DNA of 64,000 nt, from assembly GCF_902712855.1 (NCBI RefSeq), contig NZ_LR743507.1:5194001-5258000 (forward strand), given 5' to 3'. The notes under the pieces were generated by a model. It did no database searches and was not told the DNA's origin. It worked only from the letters and a program-made list of their open reading frames with translations. The translations under genes were made by a program, and so were the position numbers. This DNA comes from Variovorax paradoxus. Lineage in GTDB: Bacteria; Pseudomonadota; Gammaproteobacteria; Burkholderiales; Burkholderiaceae_C. Positions 49,242 to 58,000 of this stretch are shown one piece after another. Each line of letters starts with the position of its first letter. Position 1 is the first letter of the stretch.

Positions 49242-50525
49242 TCAGCCGTGCACCACGCGGCCCGCCACCAGCGTGTGGCGTGCGCGGCCCTGCAGCGGAT
49301 AGCCGCCGAACGGCGTGTGCTTGCCCTGGCTCTTGAGCGCATCGGGCTGCACCTGCCATTCGAGTGCCGGGTCGGCGATGCACAGGTCGGCCACGCCGCC
49401 CGCCACCAAGCGGCCGATGCCGGTGTCAGCGTCGGCGGCGCTCAGCAGGCGGGCCGGCGCCGAGGTGATGACCTCGATGGCGCGTGCCAGGCCGGCACCG
49501 CTGCGCTCGCCCCACTGCAGCGCGAGCGGCAGCAGCAGTTCGAGGCCGGTGGCGCCGGGCTCGGCTTCGGCGAAGGGCAGGGTCTTGGCGTCGGCCTCGA
49601 CCGGCGTGTGGTCGGACACCAGCGCGTCGATGGTGCCGTCGGCCAGCGCGGCCGAGAGCGCATCGCGGTCGCCCTGCTGGCGCAGCGGCGGGTTCAGGCG
49701 GGCACGGCTGTCGAAGTAGCCGATGTCGGTGTCGGCCAGGTGCAGCGAGTTGATGCTGACATCGCAGGTCAGCGGCAGGCCCTGCGCCTTGGCTTCGCGC
49801 ACCAGCGCCACGCCGCGCGCGCTGGAGATGCGGCACAGGTGCACCCGCGCGCCGGTGCTCTTCATGAGTTCGACGATGGTGAAGATGGCGATGGTCTCGG
49901 CCGACACCGGCACGCCGCCCAGGCCCAGGCGCGTGGCCAGCGGGCCGCTGGCGGCCACGCCCTTGCCGAGGTCGCGGTCCTGCGGGCGCAGCCACACGGT
50001 GTAGCCGAAGGTGCTGGCGTACGAGAGCGCGCGCTGCAGCACCTGCGTGTCGGCCAAGGCCACGTCGGCCTGGCTGAAGCCGATGCAGCCGGCCTCGGTG
50101 AGCTCGGCCATTTCGGTGAGCACGCCGCCGGCCAGGCCGCGCGTGAGCGCGCCCAGCGGGAACAGGCGCGCGCCTTGCAGCTTCTCGGCGCGGAACTTGA
50201 GCATCTCGACCAGGCCGGGCTCGTCGAGCACCGGGTCGGTGTCGGGCGGGCACACCAGGCTGGTCACGCCGCCCGCGATGGCCGCGGCCATCTCGCTTTC
50301 GAGCATGCCTTCGTGCTCGTAGCCGGGTTCGCGCAGCCGCGCGGCAAGGTCGACGAGGCCGGGAGCGACGATGCAGCCCGCGGCGTCGATGGTGCGGTCG
50401 GCCTTGAAGCCGGCGGGGAGGCTGCCGATGCCGGCGATCCTGCCGTCGGCGATGGCGATATCGGCGGTCCTGTCGGTGCCCGAGGCGGGGTCGACGACGC
50501 GGCCGTTGGTGATGTGAATGTTCAT
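49242..50525 (-). CDS. pyrC': Dihydroorotase-like subunit without the metal site (PyrC')
   Basis: A 427-residue amidohydrolase-fold protein of the dihydroorotase class. The strand that normally carries H-x-H (VDxHxHLREPG) reads VDLAARLREPG, so both metal-binding His are lost. LREPGYEHEG and the later SDHTPVEADAKTLPFAEAEPG are kept. This is the known pattern of the inactive PyrC' (PyrX) proteins that co-assemble with aspartate carbamoyltransferase in pseudomonads and relatives. An active PyrC must be encoded elsewhere. It follows pyrB by 148 bp, in which a repeat copy sits. Confidence 0.92.
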   Translation of the reverse strand: MNIHITNGRVVDPASGTDRTADIAIADGRIAGIGSLPAGFKADRTIDAAGCIVAPGLVDLAARLREPGYEHEGMLESEMAAAIAGGVTSLVCPPDTDPVLDEPGLVEMLKFRAEKLQGARLFPLGALTRGLAGGVLTEMAELTEAGCIGFSQADVALADTQVLQRALSYASTFGYTVWLRPQDRDLGKGVAASGPLATRLGLGGVPVSAETIAIFTIVELMKSTGARVHLCRISSARGVALVREAKAQGLPLTCDVSINSLHLADTDIGYFDSRARLNPPLRQQGDRDALSAALADGTIDALVSDHTPVEADAKTLPFAEAEPGATGLELLLPLALQWGERSGAGLARAIEVITSAPARLLSAADADTGIGRLVAGGVADLCIADPALEWQVQPDALKSQGKHTPFGGYPLQGRARHTLVAGRVVHG

Positions 50526-50560
50526 GCGTCTGTACTTCCGGTGGCAGTCATGGCCTTTTC

Positions 50561-50669
50561 GGGAAACACCGTGGAGCCGGCTTCGGCGGGCCTCCGGTGT
50601 TGCCCCCGGCAGGGGGTTGGCGAAGCGGCGCGAAGTGCGCGAAGTGCGCGAAGACTGGGGGCGAGCAAC
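50561..50669 (-). repeat. Post-stop repeat copy behind pyrB
   Basis: One unit in minus orientation begins right after the pyrB stop (GCTCGCCCCCAGTCTTCGCGCAC on that strand), with an internal duplication of the nine bases GAAGTGCGC. It separates pyrB from pyrC'. Confidence 0.88.
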
Positions 50670-50673
50670 ATGT

Positions 50674-51636
50674 CTAGGCTTCGTTGCCTGCGACGATGCT
50701 CATGACGGCCATGCGCACCGCGATGCCGAAAGTGACCTGCGGAAGGATCACGCTCTGCTTGCCGTCGACCACGGCGGAGTCGATCTCCACGCCACGGTTG
50801 ATGGGGCCGGGGTGCATCACGATGGCGTCGGGCTTGGCCAGCTGGAGCTTCTCCTGCGTGAGGCCGAAGGTCTTGAAGAACTCCTGCGACGAAGGCAGCA
50901 GCGCACCGCTCATGCGTTCGTTCTGCAGGCGCAGCATGATGACCACGTCGCAGTCCTTGATGCCCTCTTCGAGCGTGTGGAACACGCGCACGCCCATGCC
51001 GGCCAGGTCGCCGGGCACCAGGGTCTTGGGCCCGACCACGCGCACCTCGGCGCAGCCCAGCGTGGTGAGCGCGTGGATGTCGGAGCGCGCCACGCGCGAG
51101 TGCAGCACGTCGCCGACGATCGCGACCGTGAGGTTCGAGAAGTCCTTCTTGTAGTGGCGGATCGTGTACATGTCGAGCAGCCCCTGCGTGGGGTGCGCAT
51201 GACGGCCGTCACCGGCATTCACCACGTGCACGTGCGGCGCCACGTGCTGCGCGATCAGGTACGGCGCGCCCGACTCGCTGTGGCGCACCACGAACAGGTC
51301 GGCGGCCATGGCGCTCAGGTTGGCGATGGTGTCCAGCAGCGACTCGCCCTTGGTGGCCGACGAGCGCGCGATGTCGAGGTTGATGACGTCCGCGCTCAGG
51401 CGCTTGGCCGCGATCTCGAAGGTGGTGCGGGTGCGTGTGCTGTTCTCGAAGAACAGGTTGAACACGCTCTTGCCGCGCAGCAGCGGCACCTTCTTCACCT
51501 CGCGGTCGCTCACGCTGGTGAAGTTGGCGGCGGTGTCGAGGATGTGCGTGACGATGTCCTTGGGCAGGCCCTCGATCGACAGCAGGTGGATCAGCTCGCC
51601 GTTCTTGTTGAGCTGGGGGTTGCGCTTGTAGAGCAT
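50674..51636 (-). CDS. pyrB: Aspartate carbamoyltransferase catalytic subunit
   Basis: A 320-residue enzyme that makes N-carbamoyl-aspartate from carbamoyl phosphate and aspartate in pyrimidine synthesis. The carbamoyl-phosphate loop is ENSTRTRTTFEIAAKRL, and HPTQ, VLHSRVARSDI and HPGPINRGVEID are all present. Its start overlaps the pyrR stop by one base (TAATG). The class is the one associated with an inactive PyrC' partner, encoded next. Confidence 0.97.
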   Translation of the reverse strand: MLYKRNPQLNKNGELIHLLSIEGLPKDIVTHILDTAANFTSVSDREVKKVPLLRGKSVFNLFFENSTRTRTTFEIAAKRLSADVINLDIARSSATKGESLLDTIANLSAMAADLFVVRHSESGAPYLIAQHVAPHVHVVNAGDGRHAHPTQGLLDMYTIRHYKKDFSNLTVAIVGDVLHSRVARSDIHALTTLGCAEVRVVGPKTLVPGDLAGMGVRVFHTLEEGIKDCDVVIMLRLQNERMSGALLPSSQEFFKTFGLTQEKLQLAKPDAIVMHPGPINRGVEIDSAVVDGKQSVILPQVTFGIAVRMAVMSIVAGNEA

Positions 51637-52136
51637 TACTTGCTTTCCTCGACCTTGAGGCTGAAGACGCCGGCATCGCTGCGTGCGAGGGCGAGCAGCT
51701 GCGAGCCGGGCAACGCCAGCGTGGTGGCCGCGAAGTCGGCGGCCACGGGCAGCTCGCGGCCGCCCCGGTCGACCAGCACCGCCAGGCGCACGCTGGCCGG
51801 GCGACCGAAGTCGAACAGTTCGTTGAGCACCGCGCGGATGGTGCGGCCGGTGTAGAGCACGTCGTCGAGCAGCAGCACGTCGGCGCCGTTCACGTCGAAG
51901 GGCAGCACGGTCTGCGCGCTGGCCGACAGCCCGCGGCGCGCGAAGTCGTCGCGGTGCATGGCCGAGGAGATGATGCCGGGGGCACCGCTCAGGCCCAGGT
52001 CCTTCTGCAGCCGCTCGACCAGCCAGGCACCGCCGGAGGTGATGCCCACCAGTTTCGTTTCGGGGCGTACCAGCGGCTTCACGCCGGCCAGCAGGTCGAG
52101 ATACAACGCCTCGGCGTCAGGAACGACAGAACTCAC
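51636..52136 (-). CDS. pyrR: Pyrimidine operon regulator / uracil phosphoribosyltransferase PyrR
   Basis: A 166-residue protein of the PyrR family. The PRPP-binding loop is ADVLLLDDVLYTGRTIRAVL, and ITSGGAWLVERLQKDL and RDDFARRGL are typical. I prefer the GTG at 52136, preceded at 8 bp by GGAG; a TTG at 52160 would add eight residues. In Gram-positive bacteria PyrR attenuates pyr mRNA. In betaproteobacteria it may act as uracil phosphoribosyltransferase or regulator, and no anti-terminator structure is obvious upstream. Confidence 0.94.
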   Translation of the reverse strand: MSSVVPDAEALYLDLLAGVKPLVRPETKLVGITSGGAWLVERLQKDLGLSGAPGIISSAMHRDDFARRGLSASAQTVLPFDVNGADVLLLDDVLYTGRTIRAVLNELFDFGRPASVRLAVLVDRGGRELPVAADFAATTLALPGSQLLALARSDAGVFSLKVEESK

Positions 52137-52176
52137 GATGATTGCTCCACGGCAGGGCAAGGGAAGAAGACGTCAG

Positions 52177-52274
52177 GGGAACACCGTGGAACCGGCTCTG
52201 CCGGGCCACCGGTGTTGCCCCCGGCGAGGGGGAAGAAGAAGCGACACGCAGTGCGCGAAACCTGGGGGAGAACC
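52177..52274 (-). repeat. Post-stop repeat copy behind ruvX
   Basis: One unit starts right after the ruvX stop (TTCTCCCCCAGGTTTCGCGCAC on the minus strand) and ends before pyrR. It contains the CCGGC/GCCGG-type hairpin. Confidence 0.88.
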
Positions 52275-52709
52275 TCATTGCTCGAGACTCCTCAGAAATT
52301 GCTCCAGGATGATGCAGGCGGAGGCCGCATCGGCATCCCTGGCGCCGGACGACAGCGCCTCGGTGGTGCTGTAGCGCTCGTCGACCTCGAACACCTGGAG
52401 ATTGAAACGGCCGCGCAACTGGCGCGCGAACTTCTGCGCGCGACGGGTGTTTTCGTGCGGCGCGCCGTCGGGATGCCAGGGCACGCCGACCACGAGCGCG
52501 TCGGGCTGCCACTCCTTGATGCGCGCCTCGACCTGGGCGAAGCGCGCATCGGCGCCCTCGGCCTTGATGGTCGCCTGCGGCGTGGCGGTGCGCAGCAGCC
52601 GGTTGCCGCTGGCCACGCCGGTGCGCTTGGCGCCGAAATCGAAGGCCAGGAAGGTCTGGAAGTGAACGGGAACAACGGCAGGTGCCGGGGATCGAGCACT
52701 GTCAGACAT
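52275..52709 (-). CDS. ruvX: RuvX/YqgF Holliday-junction resolvase-like protein
   Basis: A 144-residue RNase H-like protein. It has FLAFDFGAKRTGVASGN (first catalytic Asp), VVGVPWHPDGAPHENTRRA, VDERYSTTEA (acidic residue and conserved Ser/Thr) and a final Asp in ARDADAASA. YqgF acts in 16S rRNA 5' end maturation in E. coli. The ATG at 52709 gives a short acidic tail before the conserved core, while a frame from 52769 includes repeat-like sequence. Confidence 0.93.
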   Translation of the reverse strand: MSDSARSPAPAVVPVHFQTFLAFDFGAKRTGVASGNRLLRTATPQATIKAEGADARFAQVEARIKEWQPDALVVGVPWHPDGAPHENTRRAQKFARQLRGRFNLQVFEVDERYSTTEALSSGARDADAASACIILEQFLRSLEQ

Positions 52710-52726
52710 CGCCAGCCCGCTCACAG

Positions 52727-52821
52727 GAGGCCGCCGCGCACGGCCGCCCGAAGCGGCCGGCCCGCCCACGGCAGGGGGTTGGCGCAGCGGCGCGAAGTGC
52801 GCGCAGCCTGGGGGTGAGCCA
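52727..52821 (-). repeat. Post-stop repeat copy behind yqgE
   Basis: One diverged unit starts right behind the yqgE stop (GGCTCACCCCCAGGCTGCGCGCAC on the minus strand). Its hairpin GGCCGCCCGAAGCGGCC replaces the usual second stem. Confidence 0.82.
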
Positions 52822-52827
52822 TGTCCA

Positions 52828-53427
52828 TCAGGCGTGGCCCGCGTCCGGAGACAGCTTCCAGGCCTCGAGGCCCAGCAGCATCAGCGCCTTGTCGTAGCGT
52901 TGCTCGACCGGGGTGTCGAAGATCACGGCCGGGTCGGCGCTCACGGTGAGCCAGCTGTTCTCGGCCAGCTCCGATTCGAGCTGGCCCTCGCCCCAGGCCG
53001 AATAGCCCAGCGAGACCAGCACCTTGCGCGGGCCCGCACCGGTGGCCAGGGCCTCCAGCACGTCCTTCGAGGTGGTCATCTCGAGCCCGCCGGGAATGGT
53101 CATGGTCGAGGCGTAGACCGATTCCTCGGGCTTCTCGGCCTGCGTGAAGACCGGCTCGTGCAGCACGAAGCCGCGCTCGGTCTGCACCGGGCCGCCCTGG
53201 AAGACGGGGGCGTCGCCGAGTTCGGGACGGGCCAGGTGCAGCTCGATCTTCTCGAACAGCACCTTGAGGTTGATGTCGCTGGGCTTGTTGATCACCAGGC
53301 CGAGCGCGCCGCGCTCGCTGTGTTCGCAGAGGTACACGACGCTGCGGTTGAAAGTTTTGTCTTCCATCCCGGGCATCGCTATCAAAAAGTGATGCGTGAG
53401 GTTCATCGGGGCAGAATCGGCAGCCAT
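52828..53427 (-). CDS. YqgE/AlgH family protein
   Basis: A 199-residue protein of the YqgE/AlgH family. It has NLTHHFLIAMPGMEDKTFNR, YLCEHSERGALGLVINKP, FQGGPVQTERGFVLH and GYSAWGEGQLESELAENSW. The molecular function is unknown. The ATG at 53427 is preceded by GGAGG at a good distance, so it is preferred over the one at 53406. It starts back-to-back with the photolyase gene and leads the ruvX-pyrR-pyrB-pyrC'-plsC series. Confidence 0.92.
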   Translation of the reverse strand: MAADSAPMNLTHHFLIAMPGMEDKTFNRSVVYLCEHSERGALGLVINKPSDINLKVLFEKIELHLARPELGDAPVFQGGPVQTERGFVLHEPVFTQAEKPEESVYASTMTIPGGLEMTTSKDVLEALATGAGPRKVLVSLGYSAWGEGQLESELAENSWLTVSADPAVIFDTPVEQRYDKALMLLGLEAWKLSPDAGHA

Positions 53428-53430
53428 ATG
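53425..53430. promoter_or_regulatory. Abutting divergent start codons (CATATG)
   Basis: The hexamer CATATG holds the ATG of yqgE on the minus strand (53427-53425) and the ATG of the photolyase on the plus strand (53428-53430). There is no space between the two coding regions, so each gene's ribosome-binding site and promoter must lie inside the other gene if both starts are right. Confidence 0.6.
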
Positions 53431-54927
53431 CCTCCGATTTTACTGGCCGTCGACAAGACCTACCCCAAAGGGCTCATGTGGTTCCGCCGCGACCTCCGCG
53501 TCGACGACAACGCCGCCCTCTATCGCGCGCTGCGGGCCTGCCGCCAGGTGGTCTGCGTTTTCGTCTTCGACAAGGCGATCCTGGACGCCCTGCCCTCGGC
53601 CGACCGGCGGGTGGAATTCATCCGCGAGTCGCTGGTGGAGCTCGAGGCGGAGCTTCGTGCGCTGGGCGGCGGCCTCATCGTCCGGCACGCGGCGGCCGTC
53701 AGCGAGATCCCGGCCCTGGCCCGCGACCTCGACGTGCAGGCCGTGTTCGCCAACCGCGACGACGAGCCGCAGGCCCTGGAGCGCGACGCCAAGGTGTTCG
53801 GCGCGCTGGCCAATGCGGGCGTGACCTTCCACACCTACAAGGACTCGACCGTCTTCGACCGCGACGAGGTCATGACCAAGACCGGCCAGCCCTACACGGT
53901 GTTCACGCCCTACAAGCGTGCCTGGCTCGCCAAGGTCGATTCGTTCTTCCTGAAGTCGTACCCGGTGCGCAGCCACGCCGACGCGCTCGCGCCATCGCCC
54001 CAGGCCTACGGCGAGCCGGTGCCCGCGCTGCGCGAGATCGGCTTCGAGAAGACCAACCTCTCGACGCTCGAGATTCCGACCGGCACCACGGGCGCGCGTG
54101 CGCTGTTCGAGGACTTCTTCGAGCGCATCGACCGCTACGACGACGCGCGCAACTTCCCCGCTGTGCGCGGGCCCAGCTACATGGGCGTTCACCTGCGCTT
54201 CGGCACCGTGTCGATCCGCCAGATGGCGAGCGTGGCCCACCAGCTCTCGCTGCAGGGCAATCCGGGTGCGGCCACCTGGCTCAGCGAGCTGATCTGGCGC
54301 GATTTCTACTTCCAGATCCTGGCGCACTTCCCGCACGTGCATGCCAACGGCGAATCGAAGAGCTTCCGGCCCGAGTACGACAAGATCCAGTGGCACCACG
54401 GCAAGCACGCCGACCAGCTGTTCGAAGCCTGGTGCGAGGGCCGCACCGGCTACCCGCTGGTCGACGCCGCCATGCTGCAGATCAACCAGAGCGGCTACAT
54501 GCACAACCGCCTGCGCATGGTGGTGGCCAGTTTCCTGTGCAAGGACCTGGGCCTGGACTGGCGCCGCGGCGAGGCCTACTTCGCGCTGCACCTCAACGAC
54601 TTCGAACTGGCCTCCAACAACGGCGGCTGGCAGTGGGCCAGCTCCAGCGGCTGCGACGCGCAGCCCTACTTCCGCATCTTCAACCCGGTCACGCAGAGCG
54701 AACGCTTCGATCCCGAGGGCAAGTTCATCCGCCGCTACCTGCCCCAACTGGCGGGGCTCTCGAACTCGGCCATCCACTCGCCGTGGACGGCCTCGCCGGT
54801 AGAGCTGGAGGCCGCCGGCATCAGGCTGGGCGAGAACTATCCGAAGCCGGTGGTCGACCACGCCGAAGCCCGCGAGAAGACGCTGCAGCGGTACGGCGTG
54901 GCGCGCGCGAAGGCGCTGCAGAAATAG
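53428..54927 (+). CDS. phrB: Deoxyribodipyrimidine photolyase (class I)
   Basis: A 499-residue light-dependent DNA repair enzyme. The N-terminal antenna domain has LMWFRRDLRVDDNAALYRAL. The FAD-binding domain has GARALFEDFFERIDRYDDARN, GPSYMGVHLRFGTVS and GAATWLSELIWRDFYFQILA. It also has the DNA/flavin-binding segments NNGGWQWASSSGCDAQPYFR and IFNPVTQSERFDPEGKFIRR. Alternative starts are 53428 (abutting yqgE) and 53476 (MWFRRDLR). The first adds the residues MPPILLAVDKTYPKGL. A terminator follows. Confidence 0.95.
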   Translation: MPPILLAVDKTYPKGLMWFRRDLRVDDNAALYRALRACRQVVCVFVFDKAILDALPSADRRVEFIRESLVELEAELRALGGGLIVRHAAAVSEIPALARDLDVQAVFANRDDEPQALERDAKVFGALANAGVTFHTYKDSTVFDRDEVMTKTGQPYTVFTPYKRAWLAKVDSFFLKSYPVRSHADALAPSPQAYGEPVPALREIGFEKTNLSTLEIPTGTTGARALFEDFFERIDRYDDARNFPAVRGPSYMGVHLRFGTVSIRQMASVAHQLSLQGNPGAATWLSELIWRDFYFQILAHFPHVHANGESKSFRPEYDKIQWHHGKHADQLFEAWCEGRTGYPLVDAAMLQINQSGYMHNRLRMVVASFLCKDLGLDWRRGEAYFALHLNDFELASNNGGWQWASSSGCDAQPYFRIFNPVTQSERFDPEGKFIRRYLPQLAGLSNSAIHSPWTASPVELEAAGIRLGENYPKPVVDHAEAREKTLQRYGVARAKALQK

Positions 54928-54985
54928 GCGCGGCCCGCGGCCCGCATGGCATTTCGCACTGCACTGCGCTAGCTGCGCAGACATG

Positions 54986-55015
54986 AAAAAGGGGCCCGAA
55001 GGCCCCTTTTGTTTT
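54986..55015. terminator. Bidirectional terminator between phrB and chpA
   Basis: AAAAGGGGCC (54987-54996), CGAA loop, GGCCCCTTTT (55001-55010). The symmetrical stem with A- and T-runs serves both convergent genes. Confidence 0.93.
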
Positions 55016-55039
55016 CCGGCTCGCGCTTGCGCAGGAACG

Positions 55040-58000
55040 TCAGGCCGCGGCCGCCAGTGCCGGCTCGCTCGTGTACGCACGCACCAGGCGCAGCAGTTCC
55101 TCTTCGGAATACGGCTTGCCGAGGTAGTGGTTCACGCCGAGCGTGCGCGCGTAGTCGCGATGCTTCTCGGCGATGCGCGAGGTGATCATGATGATCGGCA
55201 GCTCGGCCAGGGCCGAGTCGGCGCGGATGTTGCGGGCCAGGTCGAAGCCGTCCATGCGCGGCATCTCGATGTCCGACAGCACCACGGCCGGGCGTTCCTG
55301 CTGCAGCCGTTCGAGCGCCTGCAGGCCGTCGGCCGCGAGCGACACGCGATAGCCTTCGCGCTGCAGCAGGCGCTGCGTCACGCGGCGCACGGTGATGGAG
55401 TCGTCCACCACCAGCACCAGCGGGATCTGCGGCGCCACTGGTGCGATGGCCACGGGTTGCTGCGGCGCACCCGCTTCGCCGTCGGCGGCATTCGCCGGTG
55501 CGGCCAGCGCAGCGGCCTGGCGCTCGCGAGCCAGCTCGCCGTGCACCGCGGCCAGCGCCACCGGGTTGTAGATCAGCGCCACCGCGCCCGAGGCCAGCAC
55601 CGAGATGCCGGCCAGGCCGGGCAACCGTGCGAGCTGCGGGCCGAGGTTCTTGACCACGACTTCCTGGTTGCCCAGCACTTCGTCCACGTGCAGCGCCACG
55701 CGCTGCGCGGCGCTTCGCACGATGACCAGCGTGTTGGTCTTGGTGGCGGCGTGTTCGCTGCGGGTGGAGTGCTGCAGCAGCGCACCGGCCCAGTAGAACG
55801 GCACGTGTTCGCTGCCGAACGGATGGCTGTTGTTCAGGTAGGCCGCCTCGAGGTCGGTGGCACCCACGCGCTGCACCAGCTCCACGAGGTTCGACGGCAC
55901 GCCGATCGACACCTCGCCCGCACGCAGCATCACCACGTGCGTCACGGCGGTGGTCAGCGGCAGCACCAGCTTGAAGGTGGTGCCCTGGCCGGGGAGGCTG
56001 TGCGTCTCGATGCGGCCGCCGAGCGCGGCGATCTGCGCGCGCACCACGTCCATGCCGATGCCGCGGCCGGCGAGTTCGGAGACCTGGCCCGCCGTCGAGA
56101 AACCGGGCTTGAAGATCAGCTCGGTCGCTTCCTCGGGCGACAGTTCCTGGTCGTGCGCGAGCAGTCCCAGCGTGCGGGCACGCTCGGCGATGCGCTTGTG
56201 GTCGAGGCCGGCGCCGTCGTCACGGAAGCTCACCGAGACGTCGTTGCCCTCGTGGTGCAGGTCGATGACGATCAGGCCACTCGCGTCCTTGCCGGCCTTT
56301 TCGCGCGCCGCCGCATCCTCGATGCCGTGCGCCACGCAGTTGCGCAGCAGATGCTCGAAGGCGGGCGTCATGCGGTCGAGCACGCCGCGGTCCATCTCGA
56401 TGGAGCCGCCGACGATGTCCAGGCGCACCTGCTTGCCGGTGTCCTTCGAGGCCTGGCGCACCACGCGGTAGAGGCGGTCGGAAATGCCCTCGAACTCCAC
56501 CATGCGCGTGCGCAGCAGGCCGCGCTGCAGTTCGCGCGTCTGGCGCGCCTGCACGTTCAGGTCGTCTTCCGTCGCCTGCACCGTCTTCTGCAGCGTGCGC
56601 TGCACGGTGGCCACGTCGTTGACCGACTCGGCCATCATGCGCGTGAGTTCCTGCACGCGGGTGAAGCGGTCGAACTCCAGCGGGTCGAAGCTCTGCTGCG
56701 AATCCTTGGCTTGCGCCAGGCGCGACTGCATCTGGCTCTCGGCCTGCACTTCGATGTCGCGCAGCTGCTGGCGCAGGCGGTCCAGGTTGCCCGTGAGGTC
56801 GGCGAGCGAACCACGCAGTTGGCCGAGTTCGGCCTCCAGGCGCGAACGCGTGATGATGACCTCGCCGGTCTGCGCGACCAGGCGGTCGAGCAGCTGGGTG
56901 CGGATGCGCACGGCCTGGCCGGTCGCGGCGCGCAGCGGCGCCAGCGCGGCGGGCGCGGGACGCGGCTGCAGCGTGGCGGGCGCGGCCGCCTCGAGACCGG
57001 CCGGCTCTTCGGTGTCGTTCGTCGCCGGCGCGGCCTTTTCGTCGTTCGCCGGCGCATCGGCCACCACCTGCACCAGCTGGGCGGCGGGCGCCGAGGCGGC
57101 TGCAGTCGCCACGATCTGCGCCAGCTCGACCTGCGAGGCGTCGTCCGCCGCGCGCAGCGCATCGAAGGTGGACTGCAGCGCGTCGAGGCGCCCGAGCAGC
57201 TTCTCGATGTCGGAACGCTCGGCGCCTTGCGAACCCAGGAGTTCGATCTCGGACTCCATGCGGTGCGCGCGCTCGCCCAGGCGCATGGCGCCGGCCAGGC
57301 GCGCACTGCCCTTCAGCGTGTGCAGCGTGCGCAGCACCGACGCGCGCGGCGCGCTGTCGTCGGGGTGGTGCGCCCACTGGCGCAGCGCTTCGCCGAGTTG
57401 CGGCAACAGTTCGGCAGCTTCCTCCTCGAAGATCGGGAACAGGTCGACGTCGACCGCGTCGGCCAGGTCGATGGCGTCCTCGGAATCGTCCAGCGCCACG
57501 TCGGCGACGCTGTCGCTGACCACCACCTGCTGCAGCGTGCGGGTTTCGGCGCGCATGGCGACTTCGGTGGGCATCGGCGAGGCGGCGATGTCGCGCAGCG
57601 CCTGCAGCGTGCCTTCCGCCGGATCGCGCAGGAAGCCGACCGCGAACTGGTGCAGCAGACGGCGCAGTTCGTCGGCCGCGGCGACCAGGACCAGGCCCTG
57701 TTCGCGCGTGCCGCTGCCCTGCATCTGCAGGTGCTGCAATGCGGCTTCGAGCAGGCGGGCCATGCCCGACAGGCTGTGGAAGCCCACCGTGGCGGAGCTG
57801 CCGGCCAGCGAGTGCGCCAATGCGACGGTCGAGTCGGGCAGGCGTTCGTGCGTTTCGAGCGCCCATTCGCTCACGTCGGTGGCGAGCTGGCGCGACCATT
57901 CGTCGGCCTCGTTGAGGTAGACGTTGTAGAGCGCGATGCCGATGCGCAGCGGACCGATCACCTTGACCTGGTCTTCGGCGCTGGCCGTGACGGCGATTTC

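Noticed and set aside
52137..52176. PyrR-type attenuator or riboswitch before pyrR/pyrB
   Set aside because: No anti-terminator/terminator pair can be folded; the hairpins there belong to the dispersed repeat.
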